DNA of 22,364 nucleotides from Ettlia oleoabundans (Eukaryota > Chlorophyta > Chlorophyceae > Chlamydomonadales): assembly GCA_019693395.1 (NCBI GenBank), contig JAAMXP010000475.1:1-22364 (forward strand), written 5' to 3'. Below the pieces are notes generated by a model. The model worked only from the letters and a program-made list of their open reading frames with translations. It was not told the DNA's origin and did not search any database. The position numbers and the translations under genes are program-made. Shown piece by piece: positions 9,373 to 18,820 of this stretch (its first letter is position 1; each line of letters begins with the position of its first letter).

Positions 9373-10604
9373 ATGGGTTCCACACTCCCAAAGCAACGAT
9401 CGGCAGCACTGCATCGGCCGCCTCCACCCCTCACAGACAACTGCAAGTCAAAGCTGAAAGAGCTATACGACAAGTACCCACTGTGCGGCTTGCCCGAGTA
9501 CGACACTAATGATCTGCCTGGTGCCAGGCCAACAGACCTGGTCAAGTTCAGGTGCAGGTGGGTTTTTATATTGGTGTGCAGTGGCTACGGGGTTGCTTCC
9601 CTGCACCCATGTGCTATGCGTACGTGCCTGGCACTGCCTTACTGGCCTGCTTTTGACTGGCTGGCTGACCCCCTGGGGCGCTTGCTTGCTGGCTTGCTGG
9701 CTTGCCTTTTATCTGTGTGACCTAACTTTGAGTGGCTCCTCCGCTCGCTAGGTTGCTTGCGAGCGTGCCTAACCGGCTGCGCTAATCGCTCACCGCTCAT
9801 GAGCTCCTGGTCGCCCTTACTCATCTGTTCAAGCGCATGGCTTAACTGTTTATTCGCTGCTGATCTGTCTGCAGGCTAAAATGCCCATCCATAAGGACCC
9901 GTGAGACTGATCAAGTGCTGTTTGAGGAGAGCTTGTTCCAGGCAAACTTGCTGCTTGCAGTGGCCGTGTTATGCCTCGGGTAGTCTCGGATAGGCACGCT
10001 AACTCCTCTGCTTCCGAACCAAGGAGCCTTGAAGTTGGAGCGCGGGCATCTCAGAGTGTTTGTTTGCCGTCTGCAGGGGTGTGGAGGCACGAAGAAAGAA
10101 GCAGAGCAGCACTGCGCTTGCCAGGCGCTGGCAGCCATCGCTCGGGCCGCCCCGCAGCTGCGCATCAGCGTGCCTCCTACCTATTCCCCAACTGCTTCCA
10201 CAGAACGAAGTGAAGCAAGCGTCAGCCCTGCGCAGAGCAGGGTTCCCTGCAACAATGCTAGCGACATGCATTTGCCTCCTGAAGCTGCCAGCCCCACCCG
10301 TGAATCCGGCGCGATCCCCTCAACTCCCACTTCGATCCCAGTGCCGGCACCCAGGCAGAGCTTTGCGGGTGAAGTCAGACAACCATCATCACCCCGTCCT
10401 CAGCCTGATCTTGAGCGGGACCTGCAAGAACATGATGTAGACCTGAGTGCAATGACAGCAGAAGAGCTGCGAGCGGCGTTGACAGCGAGCCGGCAGCGTG
10501 AACAGCGCATGATGCAAGATCTGCGACGCCTGCAGGGCTTGTTGACCAGCGCACGCGATCAGCTTGGCAGCATCTTGGGCGCATTGAATGAAGATATGGG
10601 GTAG
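9373..10604 (+). CDS. Protein with a single double-stranded RNA-binding motif and a coiled coil
   Basis: Exons 9373-9557, 9875-9914 and 10077-10604 give about 250 residues. The first in-frame ATG sits in a good context (CCGCCCATGG). The motif starts at about residue 23 (NCKSKLKELYDKY, GLPEYD, VKFRCR) and ends in exon 3 with GCGGTKKEAEQHCACQALAAI split as strand-turn plus C-terminal helix, whose TKKEAEQ is the typical RNA-phosphate-binding helix start. A Pro/Ser-rich middle follows, then a Leu/Arg/Gln-rich helix (TAEELRAALTASRQREQRMM onward) likely to dimerise. Exon 2 is uncertain: a stronger donor (C before gtgaga at 9901) can pair with an acceptor at 10023 and keeps frame, adding about 14 residues. 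More 5' exons cannot be excluded. Such proteins assist Dicer or bind structured RNA; the target here is unknown. Confidence 0.6.
9680..9706 (+). repeat. Short tandem GCTTGCTG-type repeat
   Basis: A run of near-identical GCTTGCT/GGCTTGCTGG units lies in the first intron of the dsRNA-binding-protein gene. No function is suggested. Confidence 0.5.
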
Positions 10605-10788
10605 CACGGTAAGGGCTGGCTTAGCACAGTGCCGGCACGCTTCCTTGGCTGTTTGCAAGCAGGGCCAGCAATCTTCCGCCAGTGAGTGCACCATGTCATG
10701 CCATGAGCATTGCTGCTGCAGTGTTTCTGAATTGGAAAATTGGTTGGTAGAGCAGTGCATCTGTAGTTCCACAACACTCAGCGCTGAT

Positions 10789-10793
10789 TGTAA
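10789..10793 (+). terminator. Poly(A) signal TGTAA of the dsRNA-binding-protein gene
   Basis: This is a TGTAA about 185 nt after the TAG stop at 10602-10604, a normal 3' UTR length for chlorophytes. It supports the strand and end of that gene. Confidence 0.55.
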
Positions 10794-10804
10794 ATACTGG
10801 TAGC

Positions 10805-11307
10805 GTGATGGGGTCGAGGCGGAGCCTGGAAGGGGATGCAAGTGTGGCAGGCTGCATGCTGAGGCATGCTGCGCAGCTGACTACTTTCTTGGCTAAGATT
10901 CCCAATGTTCAGGCCAAGATGCTCGTGGGTGCCGCCCTTCACCAAACTCATTCAAACATGAACAATCGCACAGAACAAATGCGGCAATGATGAAGAGCAG
11001 CAGAGCCGCCATGCCAGCAAGGCATTAGTGCCAGTGTCACTAGCGCCCATGAGTTAAATTCCAGAAACCAGATAAGGGCAGAGGCTCAGAACGACTCTGA
11101 GGCAAACTTTAGCGTATTTGCTGCAGTGCACAACCTGTACAACAAGTCGGCAGCAGCTGCTCCTGAAGGGCGCTGCGCCGCTAGCCATATGCTGTGCCCG
11201 TTGTGTCGCTTGAATCGTCCGGCACTGTTTGTGCTAGACACCCCCGTGAGGTCTCTGATATAAAATGTGCAGATGATGTGCTTGGTGCTCGTTGGGCAGC
11301 CCCAGCC
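10805..11307. other. Intergenic stretch before the pseudouridine synthase
   Basis: It holds the expected promoter and 5' UTR of the next gene. A 61-codon open frame at 10805-10990 has no recognisable motif, so I do not call it a gene. No RNA gene or repeat was seen. Confidence 0.35.
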
Positions 11308-13026
11308 ATGCCCGGGCCCCGCCACTGCGCTGCTTGGCTGCTGCGCATCTCGAAGGATGCTCCATCCGGTGCGCCACTGCTTTCTTGGCGCCGCTGCCCT
11401 CTCCATATGAGTCGTGGCGCGCGTGGCGCCACCGCCACCGGTCTCCTGCCTCCCCGCGGCACACACTTGTTGTTTTCCTGCTTTGCCCTGCACGCAGCCA
11501 CGCTGACGAAGTGGCTACAGGAATGGGTGGCTCTCCCCGAGGTGGTAACCATGGAAGGCGCAGAATCCCCAACTGGTGAGCACTAGCACCCATATCGGTG
11601 CCGGCAGCGGCTCAAGGCAGTCTGACCGCTGCTGCATGCAGCGCCGCCTCTCTCCACCAGCTCTGCATTGCCAACAAAGCCCATTTCCACAAGCATACCG
11701 CATTTTATGTTTTTGCCCATACTTTTCATCTACATACCATATCCTATGTTTTTGTCCATATTCCTTCCTTCCACACGCTGCGCCCCTGCCCCTTCCCCTG
11801 TCGGTCTGCCCCCTGCAGCGCTGTCCTGGCTGCGCCGCCGGGGCCCTGCCCTGCCGGAAGCGGCACTACACAAGCTGTTCCGATCTAGCACTATACGCCT
11901 CTATGACCCATCCACGGACCGAGTGGGGCGTGCCAGCAAGGCCAAACAGCTGCCGCCTGGTGCCGTACTGCTGCTCCCCAGGTCTGCCGTCGCCCTGGGG
12001 CCTGACAGTGATACCCTGGGCAGTGTTGGCAGCGGCAGAGAAACTGGCAGCAGGCGGCCACTACTTCCCAAAAAGCAGCGTGAAGCAGAGGAGTGGTCAG
12101 CTCGCCTGCGAGCCAGCTTGCTGCACCGTGATCCCGACTTTCTAGCTGTGAACAAGCCGGCGGGACTGGCCTGCCAGGGTGGCAGCGGCGTGTCGGTTAG
12201 TGTGGATAGCCTCATGGCTGACGCATTTGCGGGGCTGCCTGGCCTGCGCAGCACCCAGCTCCGCTTGGTGCACAGGCTTGATCGGCAGACCACGGGGGTG
12301 ATGCTGATGGCAACGGGCCCTGACGCCGCCGCCTGGCTATCTGCTGCACTGCGCGGCGAAAGCAGCGGCGGCAATGGGCACACCGAGGGCAAACACAGCG
12401 CCAGTGGGATGGACAGGAGGCGAGTCAGCCATGCAGCACAGTGTGCCGGCATCCGCAAGAGATACTGGGCAGTAGTAGCGCTGCCGCAGGGCAGTGCTCC
12501 TCTGCCCGCCGCAGGCACAATCAACCTGCCGGTCCCCAGCAGCAAGCGCCCCACAGGTAGTGCTGCAGCTACCAGGGCCCTAACACGCTACAGGGTGCTG
12601 CAGTGGGGCCCTGGTGGGCTGGCCTGGCTGCAGCTGAAGCCGTCCACGGGAAGAAAGCACCAGCTGCGCCTGCACTGCGCCCAAGGGCTGGGTGCTGCCA
12701 TTCTGGGTGATGGGCGGTATGGGGAGCTTCGCTCAGGGGTACAAGCGACGGCACTGGCAGCGCTGCAACAGCATGAAAGAGAAACAGCATTAATGAAAGC
12801 ATCAGGCTCGGCGGGAATTGATAAGGATAACAAGGGCAAGGGCAGCAATGCAGGTCCCCCGCTGTTCCTGCATTGTCGGAGCCTGCTGGTGCCCAGACCC
12901 GGCGGCAGTGGCAGCAGGATGCAACGAGAGCTGGAGCTGACAGCACCGCTGCCATCCAGCTGGCGTGCGCTGCTGGCGCTGCAGGGCTGGCCGCTGCCTG
13001 CTGACCCTCCCGCCTGCCCTGTCTGA
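11308..13026 (+). CDS. RluA-family RNA pseudouridine synthase, probably organellar
   Basis: Exons 11308-11575 and 11819-13026 encode about 491 residues. The enzyme isomerises uridine to pseudouridine in rRNA, tRNA or mRNA. The catalytic motif is LVHRLDRQTTGVML, whose Asp is the nucleophile. Other family blocks are DFLAVNKPAGL, IRKRYWAVVALP, STGRKHQLRLH and AAILGDGRYG. An S4-like segment precedes the core (LSWLRRRGPALPEAALHKLF, then STIRLYD). The first in-frame ATG opens an Arg/Ser/Ala-rich stretch (MPGPRHCAAWLLR) suited to mitochondrial or plastid import. An intron could instead end at 11501 after a pyrimidine-rich run, so the N-terminus is provisional. Low-complexity inserts sit before RKRYWAVV and near the C-terminus, where the sequence turns Lys/Gly/Asp-rich. 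The closest animal relatives are RPUSD3/RPUSD4-type enzymes, by inference. Confidence 0.85.
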
Positions 13027-13066
13027 CAGTAGTTATGCATGTTGCCAGTTGACCAAAGGACTAGAT

Positions 13067-13159
13067 TGTAAGTCCCGATGGCTCTGTTACACGCAACCTG
13101 CAGCTCTGTTACACGCAATTTGGTGGCGGCACATGGTGGTGGCTGATGCTGACGTGTAA
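13067..13159 (+). terminator. Candidate poly(A) signals after the pseudouridine synthase
   Basis: TGTAA occurs at 13067-13071 and 13155-13159, 41 and about 130 nt past the TGA stop. Either could end the transcript; a third lies at 13692-13696. Confidence 0.45.
13081..13118. repeat. 16-nt direct repeat carrying TTACA
   Basis: GCTCTGTTACACGCAA occurs exactly at 13081-13096 and again at 13103-13118, six bases apart. Each copy contains TTACA, which is TGTAA on the minus strand. These were the only such minus-strand signals I found downstream of the aminotransferase stop, about 1.47 kb away. Confidence 0.8.
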
Positions 13160-14585
13160 ACTATGAAAGAGGGCGGTCACATGAGTCACAAAGAAAGGAA
13201 GGAACAGGTGACTAGGGTGTGCTGTGCTACACAAACACGTCTTTGACCAGACACGGTGACGGTATTGCTCTGGCAGGGCAGCTTGTCAGCTGCACAGCGC
13301 GATTGGGAATACATATACACGGAAAGGAAAGAGGGACAGAACCAGGGACGGGCGCATTTCGTGCCTGGGAGTACTAACCGTCGACACTCACACAACACTC
13401 GCACGCACAATCAATAATCCAGGGGTTGGAAAGGAGGAGGACAGATGCAGGCAGGATATGTGGTTTGGGGACAGAGAAGGCGGCGGTGTGCAGTGCTGGG
13501 CAGCACCAAGGCAAGTTTGGTGCGTGATGGCGGCTGTACTGAGAGAGGATTGGGCTGCTGCGTGCTGCTCGGATGGAACGAGGCGGTGGCAGAACCAGCT
13601 GGCTGCCTACTGGCAGTTATGTGTACAGGACCGGGAAGACCGCCGCCACTTCCAACCTTGCGGTCGTGGCGGCAGTGCAAGAATGATGTTGTGTAAGATC
13701 AGGTCAATCAGGCAAGGAGGGGTAGGCTTGGACGCCACCGCATGGCATCAAAGAGTGCTTCCTTTCTCTTCTCCACTGAGAGCGCGGCTAGAGCAGGGTT
13801 CTAAGAAGCATTTAAAGACCTAGTGAGGGGGGGGCTAAACTGCGTGCTACCAAAGCCTGGCATGGCAAAGGGGCGATGTGATGAGAAAGCGGCAGCAGTA
13901 CAAGAGGCGGTGTGGGGGCAACTATGCTCATACTACTGAGGAGAACAAAAGAGTAGCGGTGGAAGTGATAAGGGGCGAGTGAGGTGGGGCAATTCTGCAA
14001 GCCATGTCAGCACCAGGCCAGCTGCTTCCTATGATACACTCTATGCGCTCTCAGACAGAAACACAACAACCAAAAAACAGGAACCAAGAACAATTCAAAC
14101 AATCCGAGTGAAGTCGAGTCAGAAGCTGCAGCAGCACACACTGCAGCTGATCAACCTGCGGCACATTAGCCGGCAGCACGCTGCTGGTGTGCATGTGCTA
14201 TGCGCTGTGCCATAGCTGCTTGCAAATGGCAGTGGGGAGTTGTGCTGGTTAGGGTGATTTGTGGCTGACTGGCCGATGCGCTGGCTGCACAGCTGGCTGC
14301 ACACAGCTTGGGGAGGGGGGGGGGGGGGCACAAGCTCCTTCGCGGGCTGTCCCCGGGCTACCACTTTTTCCAGGCCCGCTGACAGCCTAGTAGCGCCATG
14401 ACCAAGCCGGTGCTGTTCAGGCCAGGCTGCAGCCCAGCTGCAACACCCACCGCTGCAGCCTAGACCGGGGCGGCGAAGTGGGAACCCCTGGCCCCCCGCC
14501 TCAGTCAACCTTTTTAGTGGCCAGTGCCATCAGCTGACAGCTGAAGCCAGGAAATGAACCAGCTGGCAAACTATCATCATCTCTA
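13160..14585. other. Convergent intergenic DNA between the synthase and aminotransferase genes
   Basis: No frame here shows a recognisable protein. It contains a G-run (14310-14328, fourteen consecutive G) and probably the 3' UTRs of both neighbours. The 129-codon minus frame at 14119-14508 lacks any motif and is probably untranslated. Confidence 0.4.
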
Positions 14586-17500
14586 TCACTCCACCGCCAC
14601 GCTCCAGGGGTGCTCCACCCGCCCGTACTGTATGTCCAGCAGGGCACGCTGCAGGCGGGCCGCCAGACTGGCGGCAGGGTCTGACTCGGCGGCTGGGGGC
14701 AGCGCTGCGCGGAACACCTCACCATTTGAGCTGCACACAGGGGGCGGCGGCGGGGGCTAGGTGGTTGAAAGTCGATGGGGCGGGCAAACATGGGGCACGA
14801 GACGAGTGGATGTGCAATGCAAGTGGGCGACGGAGGGGATGGAAGGTGGATACAGCCGGGGGTTAGAAGCTGCCCAAGCGACCTGGTAGCTATCCCTGCA
14901 GCCTGGCAGGCCAAGAAGCAGCAACAACAGCTGCAGTGTCGAAGGGTGTTTTACTCACCGCACAAGGGAGCCCACAGGCTGCACTATGCAGGCTGTGCCC
15001 GACCCAAACATCTCGAGCAGCCGACCCTCCTGGCTGGCCTGCAGGCAGGCAAAAGGCAAACTAAGCAGCGGCAGGCACAGGGTAACAACACAGGGGAGGA
15101 CACTAATGACGGCAGCAACGCAGGCACATCCTGCTGCAGCTTCAAACCCACTTACAAAAAAAGAGCTGTTGCTTTGCCACCAGATGTGCCCCATGCTATA
15201 AAGCCCCCCCCTCCTTCTGCCCTCCCTCCTGTCTGGTCATACTCTCCCTCTTCCCTTCCCTTCCCTGCTAGCCAGCAGCCTGCCAACAGCAAGACGCCCC
15301 CCCCACACACCTGCCGCACTTCCGCGATTGTCACTGGCCGCTCCATCACATCACACTCGCCCCACCCCGCCACCAGCTGCAGTATGGAGTCTCGCGTGAT
15401 GCCCGGCAGGATGGTGCCGCTCAGTGGGGGCGTGGCCAGCACGCGGCGGCCATCAGGCTGCGAGAATAGGTTGGGGAAGGGCACACGCAGCAGAGAATGC
15501 CTTGCGAAGCATGGGCAGGGAACCGAAGTGGAGCAGGGCTGTGCTGATGCGGGAGTCGGCTTGCTCATGACGTCCACGCTACAGACATTCCAACTTTCAT
15601 GTAAATGTACTCTGCTTCAGAGCTTACGTATGACACCAGCCGCCTTTGGCCAGGCCAGAGTTGCCCATCCCACTTGCCCACCAATCTGCCCCAATTCCAC
15701 TACCACCACACACCACCACCACACGCCCACCTGCTGCATGTAGAAGAACATGTTCATGGAGCCGCACTCCTCAAATGCAGCCTGGTCGGGAGACTGCACC
15801 CATACACGCACAGCACAAAGGGGGAAACCCAAGGTGGCGTGTGATCTTGAATGTTTGTGTGACCGCAACTGTGACAAGTGTTTGTTTCCGTTCACTCGGG
15901 TGGATAGGCCAGGTTGATAACTTGTAAAGCGGGTATATGCAATTCTGCGCTTTGTGATGCAACACTACCCAGACTATACAGAGCAGTACAGTGCTACATA
16001 CTGTACCTCATGTGACTCCCGGAAGGTGTACAGCACCTGGGGCGTGCCGTACCGCTGCCCAGCCTCAACCTGCAGCAGGTGCTCGGTGGTGGGAGCGGGC
16101 ATGCGTCGGTAGAACAGGAAAGAGGTGGGGTGGGGGCGGGGGTGGGGGGGGCACGCGGGGGCGCCGGATAATTGCCCCACTCCTCAATCAACTGCTGGTT
16201 AGGGCGGGGCAACAAATGGCATGGCAGGTGCGGCGACGCAATGCCCACCTGCGGCTGTATTGTGGGCGCATAGTTGCCGCCAACCTTGCAGTCACCCACA
16301 CCGCCCGGCCACGCGCGCCTGCAGGTTGCATGCCGCACATAATATTGGAAATGGCAGGCAGCAGCACAGTGGCAGGCTGAAGCACAGCTAGTTGGCAAAA
16401 GGCAAGCAGCCAGTTCACCTCTCCTCAGCCTTTTGCTTGATTGAACCGCGTCTTGCACTGCCATGGCCCTAGCTGCAACTGTTCCCCATCAATTCACGTG
16501 CTATTCACTCACTCGTTAACACCGCACACACTTGGCACTAAGCAACCGTTCCCCAGTCATTTAAGAGACGCGCATCCACCCACCTATGCACCTCCGCCCC
16601 ACCACAAACCAACCATTCACCTGTTGTTCTCATCAACAAAGAGGGAGATGGGCTTGAGGCCGGTGGGAAAGTAGGGGCCCACGGGGCTCAGCAGGATGTT
16701 GATGGTGCTGCGGGAGGGCTTAGACACACCCAGAGCATGGGCTGCAGTCGAGCAAGGAAGGGGGGGGAGGGCAGGCAGGCAGTGGGCAGGCAGGCGCAAG
16801 AGGGCTTGGGGTAGTGAGGGCGTAGTCAGCTGTCGTGATGCCCTCAGGTTGCCCTGTACCTTGCCTTGTGCAAGCATTCAGGCATGCTGCGCCTCTTCCA
16901 CCCAAACCAGCAAGCCCAGCCTTCCCTGCTGGCCGCTGCCCATGCCCCCCACTTGTGCGCACTGAACCGAAAAAGCAATCACTCCAAGTCTCACCGCTGC
17001 TGAACATGAATGGGCGTATGTAGATGGAGTAGCCCTCCTGCTCAGGCAGCCAGCTACGGTCCACCATCAGCAGCTGCTTCAGGCACCCAAGCAGTTCCTG
17101 CAAAGGGCAGGGCAGGCAACGGATTGCTGCCCTTTACTGGCAACGGAGCAGCAGCGCTGGAGCCCACCCTACTCCCCGTGTGCTTCCAACTAGAGCCCCA
17201 ACTCCCCCAAGAATGCAATCACCCGCTCTCCAGCCATCCACAGCTGCCAATCCAGGCCAGCCAGGTCTGCCGCCTCAACAGCACCCACCCCACCCGATAA
17301 TCAGCCAGCAAGCCGCTCACCTGCGGGTCAAAGTCGGCCAGCTGCAGTCGGCGTGCAGATCTGCGGAGTCGCGCCATGTTGAGCTCGGGGCGGAACAGTC
17401 GCATTCGGCCATCCATACCCGCATACGCCTTCATGCCCTCAAAGCAGCAGATGCCGTAGTGCAGCACCTGCGAGCAAGTAGGTAGACGGGTGTAAGGCAA

Positions 17501-18382
17501 CAGCAGAAAGGAGAGGAGGTGGCAAGCGTGTTTCTCTGGTGAACAAGACGACATACTCGCGCTGCAGTTACTCGTGTGCGTCAAACACTTCAGGCATCCC
17601 TGGTACCTTTGGTGCCTGCAGTGTTTACCTGGCTGGCGGGGTGGACCTGCAGGTAACCAAACGGCTTGACGGTGGGGCGAGTCCAGCCCTGTTCCCCCGC
17701 ATGCTCCACCATAAACATGTGGTCCGTGAACACAGTGCCAAACTTCAGGTCCTGCAACAAGAGTGACAGTGAAAATAGCGGGCTGAACGTGCATGCAGGG
17801 CGCATTCTGGCGACCTGCCAACAGGTGAGCGGCAGGTGGAGAGGGCGGCGGGATGGGGCGGGGTATGTGTTCTGCCCCATTGGTGGCTAACGCACTGGTT
17901 AAGGAGACTGGCCTTGCCGCAGGTTCTAGGTGGCTAGTTCAAGGCAAAATGGCTGCCGGCTGCCTGGCAAATACCTCGGGACACGCCATAACTCCCGCAC
18001 CCTCGGGAGTGCCTGCCGCTGGCGCAGCGGCCTGCACCCACCTGAAGGTTGATAGGAGGCTGCTGCACAGTGCTGCGCTCAATCAGCAGATCCCGTGCCC
18101 TGAAGGTGTGTTGAATGTCCTGCAGAAACAATGGGCAAGTTGTGGCCATTGAAATGCCCAAGGCCAGGGCATGGGGTTGGGTTGGGCGAGCGCCGGTGGC
18201 GGACGCCCAGCTCGCCCACCAGCAGCACGTCGGGCGCTTACCGATGCCCGGTCTCCGTCCTCTGGACTTGGTTGCGCGGAGAACCATCTAGGGGCTGCTG
18301 CTGTCAAAGGCCCGAAGGCAGAAGGGCTGCCCAGCAGCGAGCGCCCCAGTGCGCACGCACTCAGCAGGGCGGGCCGCAACAT
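14586..18382 (-). CDS. BCAT: Mitochondrial branched-chain amino acid aminotransferase
   Basis: This PLP enzyme transfers the amino group between Leu/Ile/Val and 2-oxoglutarate. Twelve exons: 18382-18242, 18119-18042, 17751-17629, 17467-17321, 17097-16995, 16741-16621, 16318-16249, 16069-16007, 15793-15731, 15457-15311, 15038-14959, 14730-14586. All phases agree, giving 426 residues and a TGA stop, a normal length. Residues 1-47 are an Arg/Ala/Ser-rich presequence with a likely cleavage site at APRWFSAQ. The core follows the animal and fungal type: KFGTVFTDHMFMVE, LHYG, CFEGMKAY, RLFRPELNMARL, IYIRPFMF, LSPVGPYFP, CKVGGNYAPT (PLP lysine), SMNMFFYM, TPPLSGTILPGITRDS, MFGSGTACIVQPV and LDIQYGRVEHPWS. 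The two residues before the PLP lysine are Asp-Cys rather than the usual Asn-Tyr. Only the first Cys of the animal CxxC redox pair remains. It diverges from the cardiolipin synthase gene. Confidence 0.93.
14740..14757 (+). other. G-rich tract beside the last aminotransferase acceptor
   Basis: On the coding strand this is CCCCCGCCGCCGCCCCC, ending about 8 nt before the last acceptor. It is another C-rich polypyrimidine tract with quadruplex potential on the opposite strand. Confidence 0.6.
16125..16151 (+). other. G-quadruplex-type tract in an aminotransferase intron
   Basis: Runs of four, five, five and eight G are separated by one or two bases. It lies in the intron 16070-16248, about 55 nt upstream of the acceptor when read on the coding strand, where it is C-rich. 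Confidence 0.7.
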
Positions 18383-18820
18383 TTCTCCAAACTGCTGTAG
18401 GACGGCTGCTGTCCCCAGGAGCAGCAAGGGCCTTTGCCGTGGGCGCCGGCTGATTGAAAGGTGCAGTTGAGAGTTAGGTGAGCGGTCAGCTGCCCGCCGC
18501 AGGCTTTAGCGCCTTGAGCGGGCACACGAGACTGAGGAAATGTCCTGCAACGAGTTTCGGAGCGCGACTTGTACATGGGAACGCAAAGGCTGACTGGACT
18601 CCCAAATGGGTGGCGCGCTGATCGACGGCCATGACTTCTTCGCAGTGTCAAGATCATTACTCACTGCCGCACAACCCCCCGCGAGCCCAGGAGTTTCTGC
18701 TCTTGCTGCACCTTTGTGCCTGCACTCGCTTGCACCTGGTGCATTTGGGGCTTCGTGCGGAGCAGAGAGGAACACAACAGCAAATACACTGCACATTGGC
18801 CTGCAGCCTGTTTGGTCACC
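18383..18820. promoter_or_regulatory. Shared divergent promoter of BCAT and cardiolipin synthase
   Basis: The two start codons are 438 bp apart and face away from each other, so this segment must hold both 5' UTRs and both promoters. No TATA box is evident. Both products are mitochondrial, so joint control is plausible but only inferred. Confidence 0.55.

Noticed and set aside
10805..10990. 61-codon plus-strand open frame
   Set aside because: It begins just after a poly(A) signal, has no motif, and is short enough to be chance.
14775..15743. 322-codon plus-strand open frame
   Set aside because: It is the antisense shadow of BCAT exons, which have strong family motifs on the minus strand.
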